DNA of 5,206 nucleotides, taken from NCBI GenBank assembly GCA_007128555.1, contig SKXF01000162.1:1-5206 (forward strand), written 5' to 3'. The notes beneath the pieces were generated by a model. The model saw nothing but the letters and a program-made list of their open reading frames with translations. It did no database searches and was not told the origin of the DNA. Shown one piece after another: positions 1-5,206 of this stretch (position 1 is the stretch's first letter; each line of letters starts with the position of its first letter). A program made the position numbers and the translations under genes. Source of the DNA: Clostridia bacterium (lineage in GTDB: Bacteria > Bacillota_E > SLMV01 > PUMD01).

Positions 1-192
1 AACATCGCCGCATGGTTCGTGGAACGTGACAAGGGATCCAGCGAGGACGACATTCAGAAGGAGATCGCGGCATTGCGTGAGGAGATCTCCGCACTCCGGA
101 TGATGCTGGATCCGGGTGTAGCAGCCACCCAGGAGATAGATGATGGTGGCGGTCCAGAAAAGACCCCAGCTAAAGAGACGGGGACCGGGTAA
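1..192 (+). CDS. C-terminal end of a probable potassium (ion) channel protein, 5' truncated
   Basis: The open frame begins before the window and ends at the TAA at 190-192, leaving 63 residues. The first visible residues, NIAAWFVERDKG, resemble the end of the last pore helix and the post-membrane junction of bacterial two-pore-helix potassium channels (Ion_trans_2 type), where a hydrophobic helix ends in a motif like 'A-S-W-F-V-E-R'. An amphipathic helix follows (about residues 20-37, EIAALREEISALRMML) with leucine/isoleucine heptad spacing, as in the short cytoplasmic coiled coil that helps such channels form tetramers. The last 25 residues are a hydrophilic Gly/Pro/Lys-rich tail. The selectivity filter and membrane helices would lie left of the window and cannot be seen, so the family call rests on the junction motif and the coiled coil alone. 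It converges with the next gene and is not in an operon with it. Confidence 0.65.
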   Translation, partial: NIAAWFVERDKGSSEDDIQKEIAALREEISALRMMLDPGVAATQEIDDGGGPEKTPAKETGTG

Positions 193-221
193 GCATCCGA
201 TCAAGACACTCGCCCCGTTTT
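178..221 (+). terminator. possible terminator of the channel gene
   Basis: ACGGGG at 178-183 is complementary to CCCCGT at 213-218, and the stem can be extended by a G-T and an A-T pair. Four T residues (218-221) lie at its 3' edge. The 29-base loop can form a small CGG/CCG inner stem. The left arm overlaps the last codons of the channel gene. The long loop makes this only a moderate candidate. Confidence 0.3.
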
Positions 222-394
222 GCAGGCCCCCTTACCGGAGATGACCTGCGCCTAACTCATGAACCGAGTACTGCAGAACCAAAGACTCCCCATCTGGCTC
301 TCTGTCTCATGTTCTGCTGCACCGCTCCCATACACACTCCCGAAACGCCGAATCCACTAACTGTCTCCAGCAGGGGTACGGCTCCACCCTTGAC

Positions 395-415
395 GCGGAC
401 GAACACGTCTTCCGC
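395..415 (-). terminator. weak hairpin just after the lipoprotein gene
   Basis: GACG (398-401) and CGTC (406-409) pair around an AACA loop, and GCG (395-397) can pair with CGC (413-415) across a three-base bulge. The hairpin starts a few bases past the TAA of the minus-strand gene at 420-422. No T-run follows on that strand, so termination here is only suggested by position. Confidence 0.2.
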
Positions 416-419
416 ACCT

Positions 420-1694
420 TTACTCGACGTAGGCCTTGCCCTCATCCCTGATATCCTCAAGACGTGCGGGCCCGATCCCGCTGACCCGGGTCAGTTCATC
501 GAGAGAAGCAAAGGGGCGAAGCCTGGTGATCTCCTCCGCTCTGGCCTCACTGATGTGCACGATCTCCTGCAGCTGCTGCACGGTGGCCGTGTTGATGTTG
601 ATCGTGCCAGGGGATTCACCGGGGTCCGTAGGCTGGGCCACGTTCTGCCAGGGAGCTTCCGAAGACGTTAGGGTCGTTCCGTCTGAGACGAACACCACCG
701 TACCGTGAACGTCGGTGCGGAAGATGTTCACGCCTGCAGATACCAGTCGCGTCAGCACCTCTTCGTGGGGGTGACCGTACCGGTTGCCTTCACCAGCCAT
801 GATGACCCCATATGCTGGTGACACCGCGTCGAGAAACGCCTGGGTGGTCGACGTGCGGCTGCCGTGATGGCCTATCTTGAGAAGGTCAGCCTCCAGGTTG
901 ACGCCCCGGCGCAGGAGGCTCTCCTCAGCTGCCTTCTCCGCATCTCCTGTGAACAGAAAAGAGGTGTCGCCAAAGTCCACCCTGCAGACCACCGAGTTGT
1001 CATTCAATGAGCCGAGATCCCCTTCGGGCCCAAGCACCGTCAGGATCATGGCACCCATGGTGATCACCTGTCCGGTGGGGATTTCGTAGGTGGCGTGCCC
1101 TGCCTCGACCTGCTTCTCGATCTCAGTGAGATAGTCGTCGAAGGTCACGGTGGTGTGGGGCTCCCCGGAATCAATGATCCGATGCACCCTGAACGCCTTG
1201 AAAACATCGATCAATCCCCCGATGTGGTCGGCATGGGGGTGCGTACCAATCACCACGTCCAGTTCCCTGATTCCACGTCTCACCAGGTACTGGACCACGA
1301 TGTCGCCTGCTGCCCGTGTGGCGGCGTCAATCAGGATGTTGCCGTCCTGTGTTTCAATGAGCACAGCATCGCCCTGGCCCACATCGATGAAGTGGACCGC
1401 GATCTCCTCACCAGGCGAGGGCTCTGGCACCTCGTCGGAGTCTTTATCAACCGTTACCGTCGATTCTTCCTCCCCAGGCTCCTCGGTATCTTCCTCTTCA
1501 TCCCTGGGTTCCTCTTCTGGATCGGCTGGTGCCGTCTCCTCGGTGGCTTCATCTCGTGGACGATCGGCCGGGGCACCGATGTCACCGCAGCTGGCGAGTA
1601 CTCCGCTCAGCAAGAGAAGCACCAGGGCAAGGGCAAGGAGCGTAGGGATTACCCCCTTGAGCGATCGTTGAAACACGCCAGGCAACGGGCCCAC
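420..1694 (-). CDS. secreted lipoprotein: ComEC/Rec2-type MBL-fold hydrolase with C-terminal ComEA-like helix-hairpin-helix domain
   Basis: A 424-residue protein if started at the GTG at 1694-1692. That start has GGGAGGAG (1703-1710, read on the minus strand) 8 bases upstream; the in-frame ATG at 1712 contains that same sequence within its own codons and has only a GGGGAG 14 bases away. Residues 1-36 form a type II signal peptide: basic n-region, a run of Leu/Ala/Val, then lipobox LASC with the lipidated Cys36. Residues 37-97 are a disordered linker with 27 acidic residues. The MBL domain (about 98-345) shows GQGD (106-109), the metal motif HPHADH with H152, H154, D156 and H157, D251 in FTGD, GHHGS (275-279), GHPH (307-310) and RTDVHG (326-331), the pattern of ComEC C-terminal MBL domains. 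Residues 364-424 resemble ComEA: ININTATVQQLQ, a degenerate first hairpin (VHISEARAEEI) and an intact second hairpin (SGIGPARLEDI). A metal-dependent nuclease or phosphodiesterase acting on DNA outside the membrane is inferred; substrate and activity are not shown. No comEC membrane segments are present. Confidence 0.9.
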   Translation of the reverse strand: MGPLPGVFQRSLKGVIPTLLALALVLLLLSGVLASCGDIGAPADRPRDEATEETAPADPEEEPRDEEEDTEEPGEEESTVTVDKDSDEVPEPSPGEEIAVHFIDVGQGDAVLIETQDGNILIDAATRAAGDIVVQYLVRRGIRELDVVIGTHPHADHIGGLIDVFKAFRVHRIIDSGEPHTTVTFDDYLTEIEKQVEAGHATYEIPTGQVITMGAMILTVLGPEGDLGSLNDNSVVCRVDFGDTSFLFTGDAEKAAEESLLRRGVNLEADLLKIGHHGSRTSTTQAFLDAVSPAYGVIMAGEGNRYGHPHEEVLTRLVSAGVNIFRTDVHGTVVFVSDGTTLTSSEAPWQNVAQPTDPGESPGTININTATVQQLQEIVHISEARAEEITRLRPFASLDELTRVSGIGPARLEDIRDEGKAYVE

Positions 1695-1702
1695 AGTATC
1701 GG

Positions 1703-1710
1703 CTCCTCCC
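1703..1710 (-). promoter_or_regulatory. Shine-Dalgarno sequence that decides the lipoprotein start
   Basis: On the minus strand this reads GGGAGGAG, followed by 8 bases and then GTG at 1694-1692. The upstream in-frame ATG (1712-1710) overlaps this site and has poorer spacing to its own purine-rich stretch. Using GTG also gives a more typical lipoprotein n-region. Confidence 0.6.
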
Positions 1711-1712
1711 AT

Positions 1713-2540
1713 GCGTCAGCAGCGATCTCCCCGACAGTCGGGGGTGCAACAACGGGACCTGTCCCGACCCAGGGCGAGGGGAAACATGGCAAAAAGGATG
1801 CCGCCGCGCTACACCCTTCTTCGGCACCTGCCATTGAACTCCTGCCCCGACAGGGTCACGGTGATCGACAGAACCTCGCGTCAACAGGAGATTGATCCGC
1901 TGGCAGAGGGCGCACAGGCCAAGGCGTTCTACCGGCATCACACCCGCAGAGCTGCGCCTCGTTCGGCCGGATTCCATCCTCATGCGAGTGACCGGATGAT
2001 GGACCGCGGCTGCCAGGGGATCCGGGCCCTGGAAAGCACCTGGCACGACCCAAGGACGACGCGCCCCTGTCATGGCCCCATGCGTCATCTGGCCCAGGAC
2101 ATGGGTGCGAACCATCAGCTGACCCGGCTCTCATGGCGTCCCCGTGAAGCCTCCTGTGACTTCCTCGGCCCCATCGGTGTTCCCGTCCAATACCTCGTGA
2201 TGGGTCCCGGAGACACCCGTTCGATGACGACTGGAAGCTGGGAGGGTCATTGCCGCTCATCTTTGCTGCCGCCCAGACCTGCACGCGCTATCACCCATCT
2301 CTGCTCAATGCAGACACCGCTCGGCACAGGAGGCAGCTCGGCCGGTTCTCGATGGAAACACACCATCACCACCCCTTGCGACCGAACTCAGCAACGACAT
2401 GGCCAGGGTCCACTGGGTACCTGGTCGTCGTCCGCGGGCGATGGGCAGATGCTATTGTCGCAATCTGGCTTCATGCAGCAGCCCCCTGGAAATGCGAAGG
2501 CAACGCCCTCCTAAAGGGGCCTGACGTGCAATCTGTCCAG
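1713..2540. other. long GC-rich divergent spacer with no convincing gene
   Basis: All six frames were read. The longest frames (plus strand 1711-2514, minus strand 1856-2284 and 1582-2115) give Arg/Ser/Pro/Gly/His-rich translations with no recognisable motif, no hydrophobic-core pattern and no Shine-Dalgarno sequence at their starts, so they look like chance frames of GC-rich DNA. No tRNA, RNase P, tmRNA or T-box consensus was recognised. Local hairpins exist, for example 2401-2426. The stretch may be a decayed gene, a structured RNA or a long regulatory region; the sequence alone does not decide between them. Confidence 0.6.
2401..2426. repeat. inverted repeat (hairpin) in the divergent spacer
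   Basis: GGCCAGG (2401-2407) pairs with CCTGGTC (2420-2426) over seven positions including one G-T wobble, around a 12-base loop. No T-run follows on either strand, so it does not look like an intrinsic terminator. Its role is unknown, and a stem this short can arise by chance in GC-rich DNA. Confidence 0.3.
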
Positions 2541-2572
2541 TTATTGTGTAGCATTGAGAATAGGATTACGTT
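2541..2572 (+). promoter_or_regulatory. candidate glnS promoter region
   Basis: Base composition becomes AT-richer here than in the preceding 800 bases. TTGTGT (2544-2549) and TACGTT (2567-2572) lie 17 bases apart as poor -35/-10 matches. TAGGAT (2561-2566) and TAGAAT (2659-2664) are better single -10 hexamers but lack a -35 element at the right distance; TAGAAT would leave a leader of roughly 30 bases before the glnS start. The promoter is probably within 2540-2670, but which hexamers are used is unclear. Confidence 0.25.
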
Positions 2573-2573
2573 C

Positions 2574-2588
2574 CCATGACAAACATGG
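2574..2588. repeat. short inverted repeat upstream of glnS, operator-like
   Basis: CCATG (2574-2578) and CATGG (2584-2588) form a perfect 5-base inverted repeat around ACAAA. It sits directly downstream of the candidate promoter hexamers and 113 bases before the glnS start, where a regulator site or a small 5' leader hairpin would be expected. No specific regulator is recognised. Confidence 0.3.
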
Positions 2589-2687
2589 TAAAGGTGAGGA
2601 ATCCTTGGCGTGCTCAGCATTGTGCAGAGACGATGCGCCCTCCGAGAGGATGAACACCTAGAATTGAGCGCCTACTCAGGACGATGC

Positions 2688-2694
2688 AAAGGAG
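2688..2694 (+). promoter_or_regulatory. Shine-Dalgarno sequence of glnS
   Basis: AAAGGAG lies 7 bases before the ATG at 2702. It falls inside the coding sequence that would result from the upstream in-frame ATG at 2684, which has no good site of its own, so the start at 2702 is preferred. Confidence 0.8.
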
Positions 2695-2701
2695 AGACGA
2701 T

Positions 2702-4405
2702 ATGAGTGACGAATCCGACATTCAGAGCAATTTCATCTACAACATGATCCTCGATGACGTCAGGGAAGGGAAACACGATGGACGCGTTCATACCCGGTTT
2801 CCTCCAGAGCCGAATGGTTACCTGCACATCGGCCATGTGAAAGCAGCTCTTCTTAACTACAATCTTGCCAGGGCTTTCGATGGTAAATTCAACCTGCGCT
2901 TTGATGACACCAACCCCGTCAAGGAAGAAGAGGAGTTCGTTGACTCCATCATGGAGGATCTGCGGTGGTTGGGGATCGAGTGGGAAGACCGCCTGTTCTT
3001 CAGCTCGGACTCCTTCGAAGAGAAGTACGAGTTTGCGAGGCGACTGGTTGAAGCCGGCAGAGCCTACGTCTGCGACCTGAACACAGAGCAGATCCGACAG
3101 TACCGGGGAACCCTCACCGAGCCTGGTGAGGAAAGTCCCTACCGCGACCGCTCAACAGAGGAGAACCTTGATCTCTTCCAGAGGATGCGCGAGGGCGAGT
3201 TCGCCAATGGTGCCCGGGTGCTCCGAGCCAAGATCGACATGTCCTCGGGCAACCTGAACATGAGAGACCCGGTCATCTACCGGATCCTACATGCCGACCA
3301 CCACAGGACCGGTGACGAGTGGTGCATCTATCCCATGTATGACTTCGATCATCCTTTCACCGACGCCCTCGAGGGCATCACCCATTCCCTCTGTTCCATT
3401 GAGTACAGCGATCACCGCCCCCTGTATGACTGGGTGGTAGACAACGCATTGGATCTTATGCCCGAGATGATGAAATGCCGGTCGCAACAGACAGAGTTCG
3501 CACGTCTGAACATAACCCACATGGTGTTGAGCAAGCGCAAGCTGCGCCGCCTCGTGGAGGAAGGGCACGTCCAGGGCTGGGATGACCCAAGAATGCCAAC
3601 GATCGCGGGAATGCGCCGGCGCGGCTTCACAGCAGAGGCCATCCGTGACTTCCAGGAACGAGTGGGGGTAGCTCGCTCTGACAGCGTCGTTGACCTGGCC
3701 ATGCTCACGTTCTGTATCCGGAACGACCTGGAAAGTAAGGCGCCGAGGAGAATGGTCGTGCTGGATCCCCTGAAACTGGTCATCACGAACTGGCCTGAGG
3801 ACAAAACAGAGATGGTGAAACTGGACAACATCCCGGGTGACGCGAGCGCCGGAAGCCGGGAGGTTCCCTTTGGTCGAGAGATCTACATCGAACAGGAAGA
3901 CTTCATGGAAGATCCACCGGGGAAATTCTACCGGCTGGCCCCCGGCCGCGAAGTGCGACTCATGAGAGCTTATGCTGTGACATGCGAGGAAGTCATCAAG
4001 GACTCCGAGGGCAAGGTGATCGAGCTGCGCTGCACCTATGACCCCAAGACCCAGAGCGGCAATGATACCAGCGGTCGAAAAATCAGGGGCACACTGCACT
4101 GGGTAGCGGCCCGGGACGCTGCCAGGATCGATGTCCGCCTGTACGATAATCTGTTCCTCGAGGAGGACCCCGAGGACGAGGAAGACGGCGACTTCACTGC
4201 TGCCCTCAACCCCGACTCGCTGCGTGTTCTCACCAATGTTCCGGCAGAACCGGCCATCACGGACGTCGCTGAAGGCGGCCGATTGCAGTTTATGCGCAAG
4301 GGCTACTTCTACGTGGACCCGCACGATAAGGACAGCGACCGGTTAACCTTCAACCGTATTGCCCCGCTGAAGGACACTTGGGCCAAGATCAAGAAGAGAA
4401 AATAG
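2702..4405 (+). CDS. glnS: glutaminyl-tRNA synthetase (GlnRS)
   Basis: A 567-residue class I aminoacyl-tRNA synthetase that charges tRNA-Gln with glutamine in the cytoplasm using ATP. The length is close to the roughly 550 residues usual for bacterial GlnRS. The start at 2702 is set by AAAGGAG at 2688. The N-terminal Rossmann catalytic domain carries RFPPEPNGYLHIGH (residues 32-45; HIGH at 42-45), RFDDTNP (66-72), the GlnRS-typical SIEYSDHRPLYDW (232-244), and the KMSKS-class loop VLSKRKL (275-281) followed by GWDDPRMPTI (292-301). From about residue 345 the two anticodon-binding beta-barrels follow, with DPLKLVI (355-361), IRGTLHWV (461-468) and RLYDNLF (479-485). These signatures separate it from bacterial GluRS. 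All catalytic motifs are intact. An acidic run (487-496) sits between LYDNLF and the NPDSL segment. It is transcribed alone, divergent from the lipoprotein gene and convergent with typA. GlnRS is found in only some bacteria; others make Gln-tRNA through GatCAB. Confidence 0.97.
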   Translation: MSDESDIQSNFIYNMILDDVREGKHDGRVHTRFPPEPNGYLHIGHVKAALLNYNLARAFDGKFNLRFDDTNPVKEEEEFVDSIMEDLRWLGIEWEDRLFFSSDSFEEKYEFARRLVEAGRAYVCDLNTEQIRQYRGTLTEPGEESPYRDRSTEENLDLFQRMREGEFANGARVLRAKIDMSSGNLNMRDPVIYRILHADHHRTGDEWCIYPMYDFDHPFTDALEGITHSLCSIEYSDHRPLYDWVVDNALDLMPEMMKCRSQQTEFARLNITHMVLSKRKLRRLVEEGHVQGWDDPRMPTIAGMRRRGFTAEAIRDFQERVGVARSDSVVDLAMLTFCIRNDLESKAPRRMVVLDPLKLVITNWPEDKTEMVKLDNIPGDASAGSREVPFGREIYIEQEDFMEDPPGKFYRLAPGREVRLMRAYAVTCEEVIKDSEGKVIELRCTYDPKTQSGNDTSGRKIRGTLHWVAARDAARIDVRLYDNLFLEEDPEDEEDGDFTAALNPDSLRVLTNVPAEPAITDVAEGGRLQFMRKGYFYVDPHDKDSDRLTFNRIAPLKDTWAKIKKRK

Positions 4406-4419
4406 CGAGCATCGAAGGG

Positions 4420-4443
4420 GGCCCGTGTTGGGACGCACGGGCC
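4420..4443 (+). terminator. probable glnS transcription terminator
   Basis: GGCCCGTG (4420-4427) and CACGGGCC (4436-4443) form a perfect 8-bp stem with an 8-base loop, extendable outward by G-T and G-C pairs, starting 15 bases after the glnS stop. The following bases, TCTATGTCTT, are T-rich but hold no clean T-run. Confidence 0.6.
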
Positions 4444-4473
4444 TCTATGTCTTGCAGCAGAAATAGGCAGGAC

Positions 4474-4497
4474 AGGCCTGAGACACGTTCCAGGCCT
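4474..4497. terminator. second hairpin in the glnS-typA spacer
   Basis: AGGCCTG (4474-4480) and CAGGCCT (4491-4497) form a perfect 7-bp stem with a 10-base loop. A further C-G and A-T pair can form beyond a single bulged T. Lying between convergent genes, it could back up termination from either side. Neither flank has a strong T-run. Confidence 0.4.
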
Positions 4498-4656
4498 TGT
4501 GATGATGTTGCATGGGATCAGGTACTCACAGGGGGCCCCAGCGCCATTCAGATCATCGAGGTACTCGGCAACCGTTCCCTGCCCGATCTGGCGCAATCGG
4601 AGCACCCCCATCCCCACCATGGCTTCATTGGGCTGACAGGGGTCCTCTCAACATCC

Positions 4657-4705
4657 GACGGGCCAGGGCGGGCTAAATCGCCCTGCCACCCCTGATGGTC
4701 CCGTC
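4657..4705 (-). terminator. nested hairpin at the 3' end of typA, probable terminator
   Basis: The inner stem CAGGGCG (4664-4670) / CGCCCTG (4679-4685) has an 8-base loop. An outer stem, GACGGG (4657-4662) / CCCGTC (4700-4705), encloses it, and its right arm overlaps the typA stop codon (4704-4706). No T-run follows on the minus strand, so the terminator call rests on stem strength and position. Confidence 0.45.
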
Positions 4706-5206
4706 ACGATGTCTTCTTTGCCTGCTTGTTAGCGCGATCTCGCTCATGTCTGTCCAGGTACTTCTTGCGCATGCGAATGCTGTCAGGGGTAATCTCCACC
4801 AGTTCATCGTCCCCGATATATTGGATGGCCTCCTCCAGGGTCAGGAGCCTGGGTGTTTTCAGCCTGACGGTATCATCGGAACCGCTTGCCCGCATATTGG
4901 TCAGGTGCTTGCGCTTGCAAACATTGATCCCCAGGTCTTTATCCCTGCTGTTCACCCCTATGATCATTCCCTCGTAGACCCTGGTACCGGGTTCTATGAA
5001 GAGGGTACCCCTTTCTTCAGCCTGCAGCAGGCTATACGTGGCCGCCGTACCCAGTTCCCAGGCAATGAGGGAACCCTGGAAGCGCGTCTGTATCTCTCCC
5101 TTGTAGGGCTGGTAGCCGTGAAAGCTGTAATTCATAACCCCCTCACCCCGGGTTTCCGTCAAAAATCCTGATCGAAAACCCGCAAGACTCCGGGTGGGTA
5201 TCAGGT
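4704..5206 (-). CDS. typA: translational GTPase TypA/BipA, C-terminal part (5' end outside the window)
   Basis: The frame is open to the right edge and ends in TGA at 4706-4704, giving 166 complete codons plus two bases of another. The visible sequence covers the end of the EF-G-like domain V and the TypA-specific C-terminal domain. It starts LIPTRSLAGFRSGFLTETRGEG, matching the TypA segment with the TRGEG motif, then YEGMIIGVNSRDKDLGIN, CKRKHLTNMRASGSDD, LTLEEAIQYIGDDELVEITP and the basic end SIRMRKKYLDRHERDR with a Lys-rich tail. TypA is a ribosome-binding GTPase related to EF-G and LepA that supports ribosome assembly and growth under stress or cold; the C-terminal domain contacts the ribosome. 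The GTPase domain lies outside the window. A TTG at 5162 is an internal Leu codon, not a start, because conserved TypA sequence continues upstream of it. The gene is convergent with glnS. Confidence 0.95.
   Translation of the reverse strand, partial: LIPTRSLAGFRSGFLTETRGEGVMNYSFHGYQPYKGEIQTRFQGSLIAWELGTAATYSLLQAEERGTLFIEPGTRVYEGMIIGVNSRDKDLGINVCKRKHLTNMRASGSDDTVRLKTPRLLTLEEAIQYIGDDELVEITPDSIRMRKKYLDRHERDRANKQAKKTS

Noticed and set aside
259..360. Plus-strand frame of about 33 codons in the first spacer
   Set aside because: No ribosome binding site and no recognisable content.
371..391. T-box-like motif on the minus strand (AGGGTGGAGCCGTAC)
   Set aside because: It departs from the AGGGTGGNACCGCG consensus at key positions and lies after the end of a gene that is not an amino-acid or synthetase gene, with no leader structure.
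1095..1895. Plus-strand open frame of 266 codons overlapping the lipoprotein gene
   Set aside because: Antisense to the MBL, linker and signal-peptide regions of the minus-strand gene, and extends past its start without any protein-like signal.
2095..2170. tRNA-like T-arm (GGTTCGCACC) on the minus strand
   Set aside because: No matching acceptor stem, anticodon arm or D-arm can be formed at the right distances.
1856..2284. Minus-strand open frame of 142 codons in the divergent spacer
   Set aside because: Gly/Ser/Arg/Pro-rich random-looking translation without hydrophobic segments or motifs; another minus frame overlaps it with equally poor content.
1711..2514. Plus-strand open frame of 267 codons in the divergent spacer
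   Set aside because: No Shine-Dalgarno sequence; composition rich in Arg, Ser, Pro and His; no domain-like pattern; and its start overlaps the oppositely oriented lipoprotein gene's own start region.
3127..3138. RNase P RNA-like string GAGGAAAGTCC
   Set aside because: It falls in frame within conserved glnS coding sequence, and no other RNase P RNA elements surround it.
3287..4324. Minus-strand open frame of 345 codons inside glnS
   Set aside because: It lies entirely antisense to glnS, whose conserved motifs fix the coding frame; long antisense frames are common shadows in GC-rich genes.
4309..4620. Minus-strand frame of 103 codons between glnS and typA
   Set aside because: It runs through the glnS terminator hairpin and the glnS 3' end, has no clear ribosome site and matches no family I recognise.

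Overview
The window (about 57-60% GC by eye) is bacterial chromosome holding four protein genes in alternating orientation: the 3' end of a probable potassium channel gene (+), a complete gene for a secreted metallo-beta-lactamase-fold lipoprotein with a C-terminal helix-hairpin-helix domain (-), a complete glutaminyl-tRNA synthetase gene glnS (+), and the 3' part of the ribosome-associated GTPase gene typA/bipA (-). No mobile element, CRISPR array, tRNA or rRNA was seen. Clear Shine-Dalgarno sequences, a lipobox lipoprotein and a ComEC/ComEA-type domain combination fit a Gram-positive-like or deep-branching anaerobic bacterium (Bacillota or relatives). That placement is inference, and no gene here fixes the phylum.

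Layout: 1-192 channel C-terminus; 193-419 short convergent spacer with weak hairpins; 420-1694 MBL-HhH lipoprotein (minus strand; GTG start preferred over an upstream ATG at 1712); 1695-2701 a roughly 1-kb divergent spacer with no convincing gene, whose last 170 bases are AT-richer and should hold the glnS promoter; 2702-4405 glnS; 4406-4703 convergent spacer with three hairpins serving as probable terminators for glnS and typA; 4704-5206 typA, running off the right edge.

The genes do not form an operon, since each neighbour is on the opposite strand. glnS and typA are both translation genes (Gln-tRNA charging; ribosome assembly and stress adaptation), but they are convergent and so transcribed separately. 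The lipoprotein joins, in one extracytoplasmic protein, the two soluble modules of the DNA-uptake machinery: the ComEC-type MBL domain and the ComEA-type DNA-binding HhH domain, without the ComEC membrane channel. It is the most interesting protein in the window. The long, apparently empty divergent spacer is the most interesting non-coding stretch. I found no clear evidence of a wholly new system.
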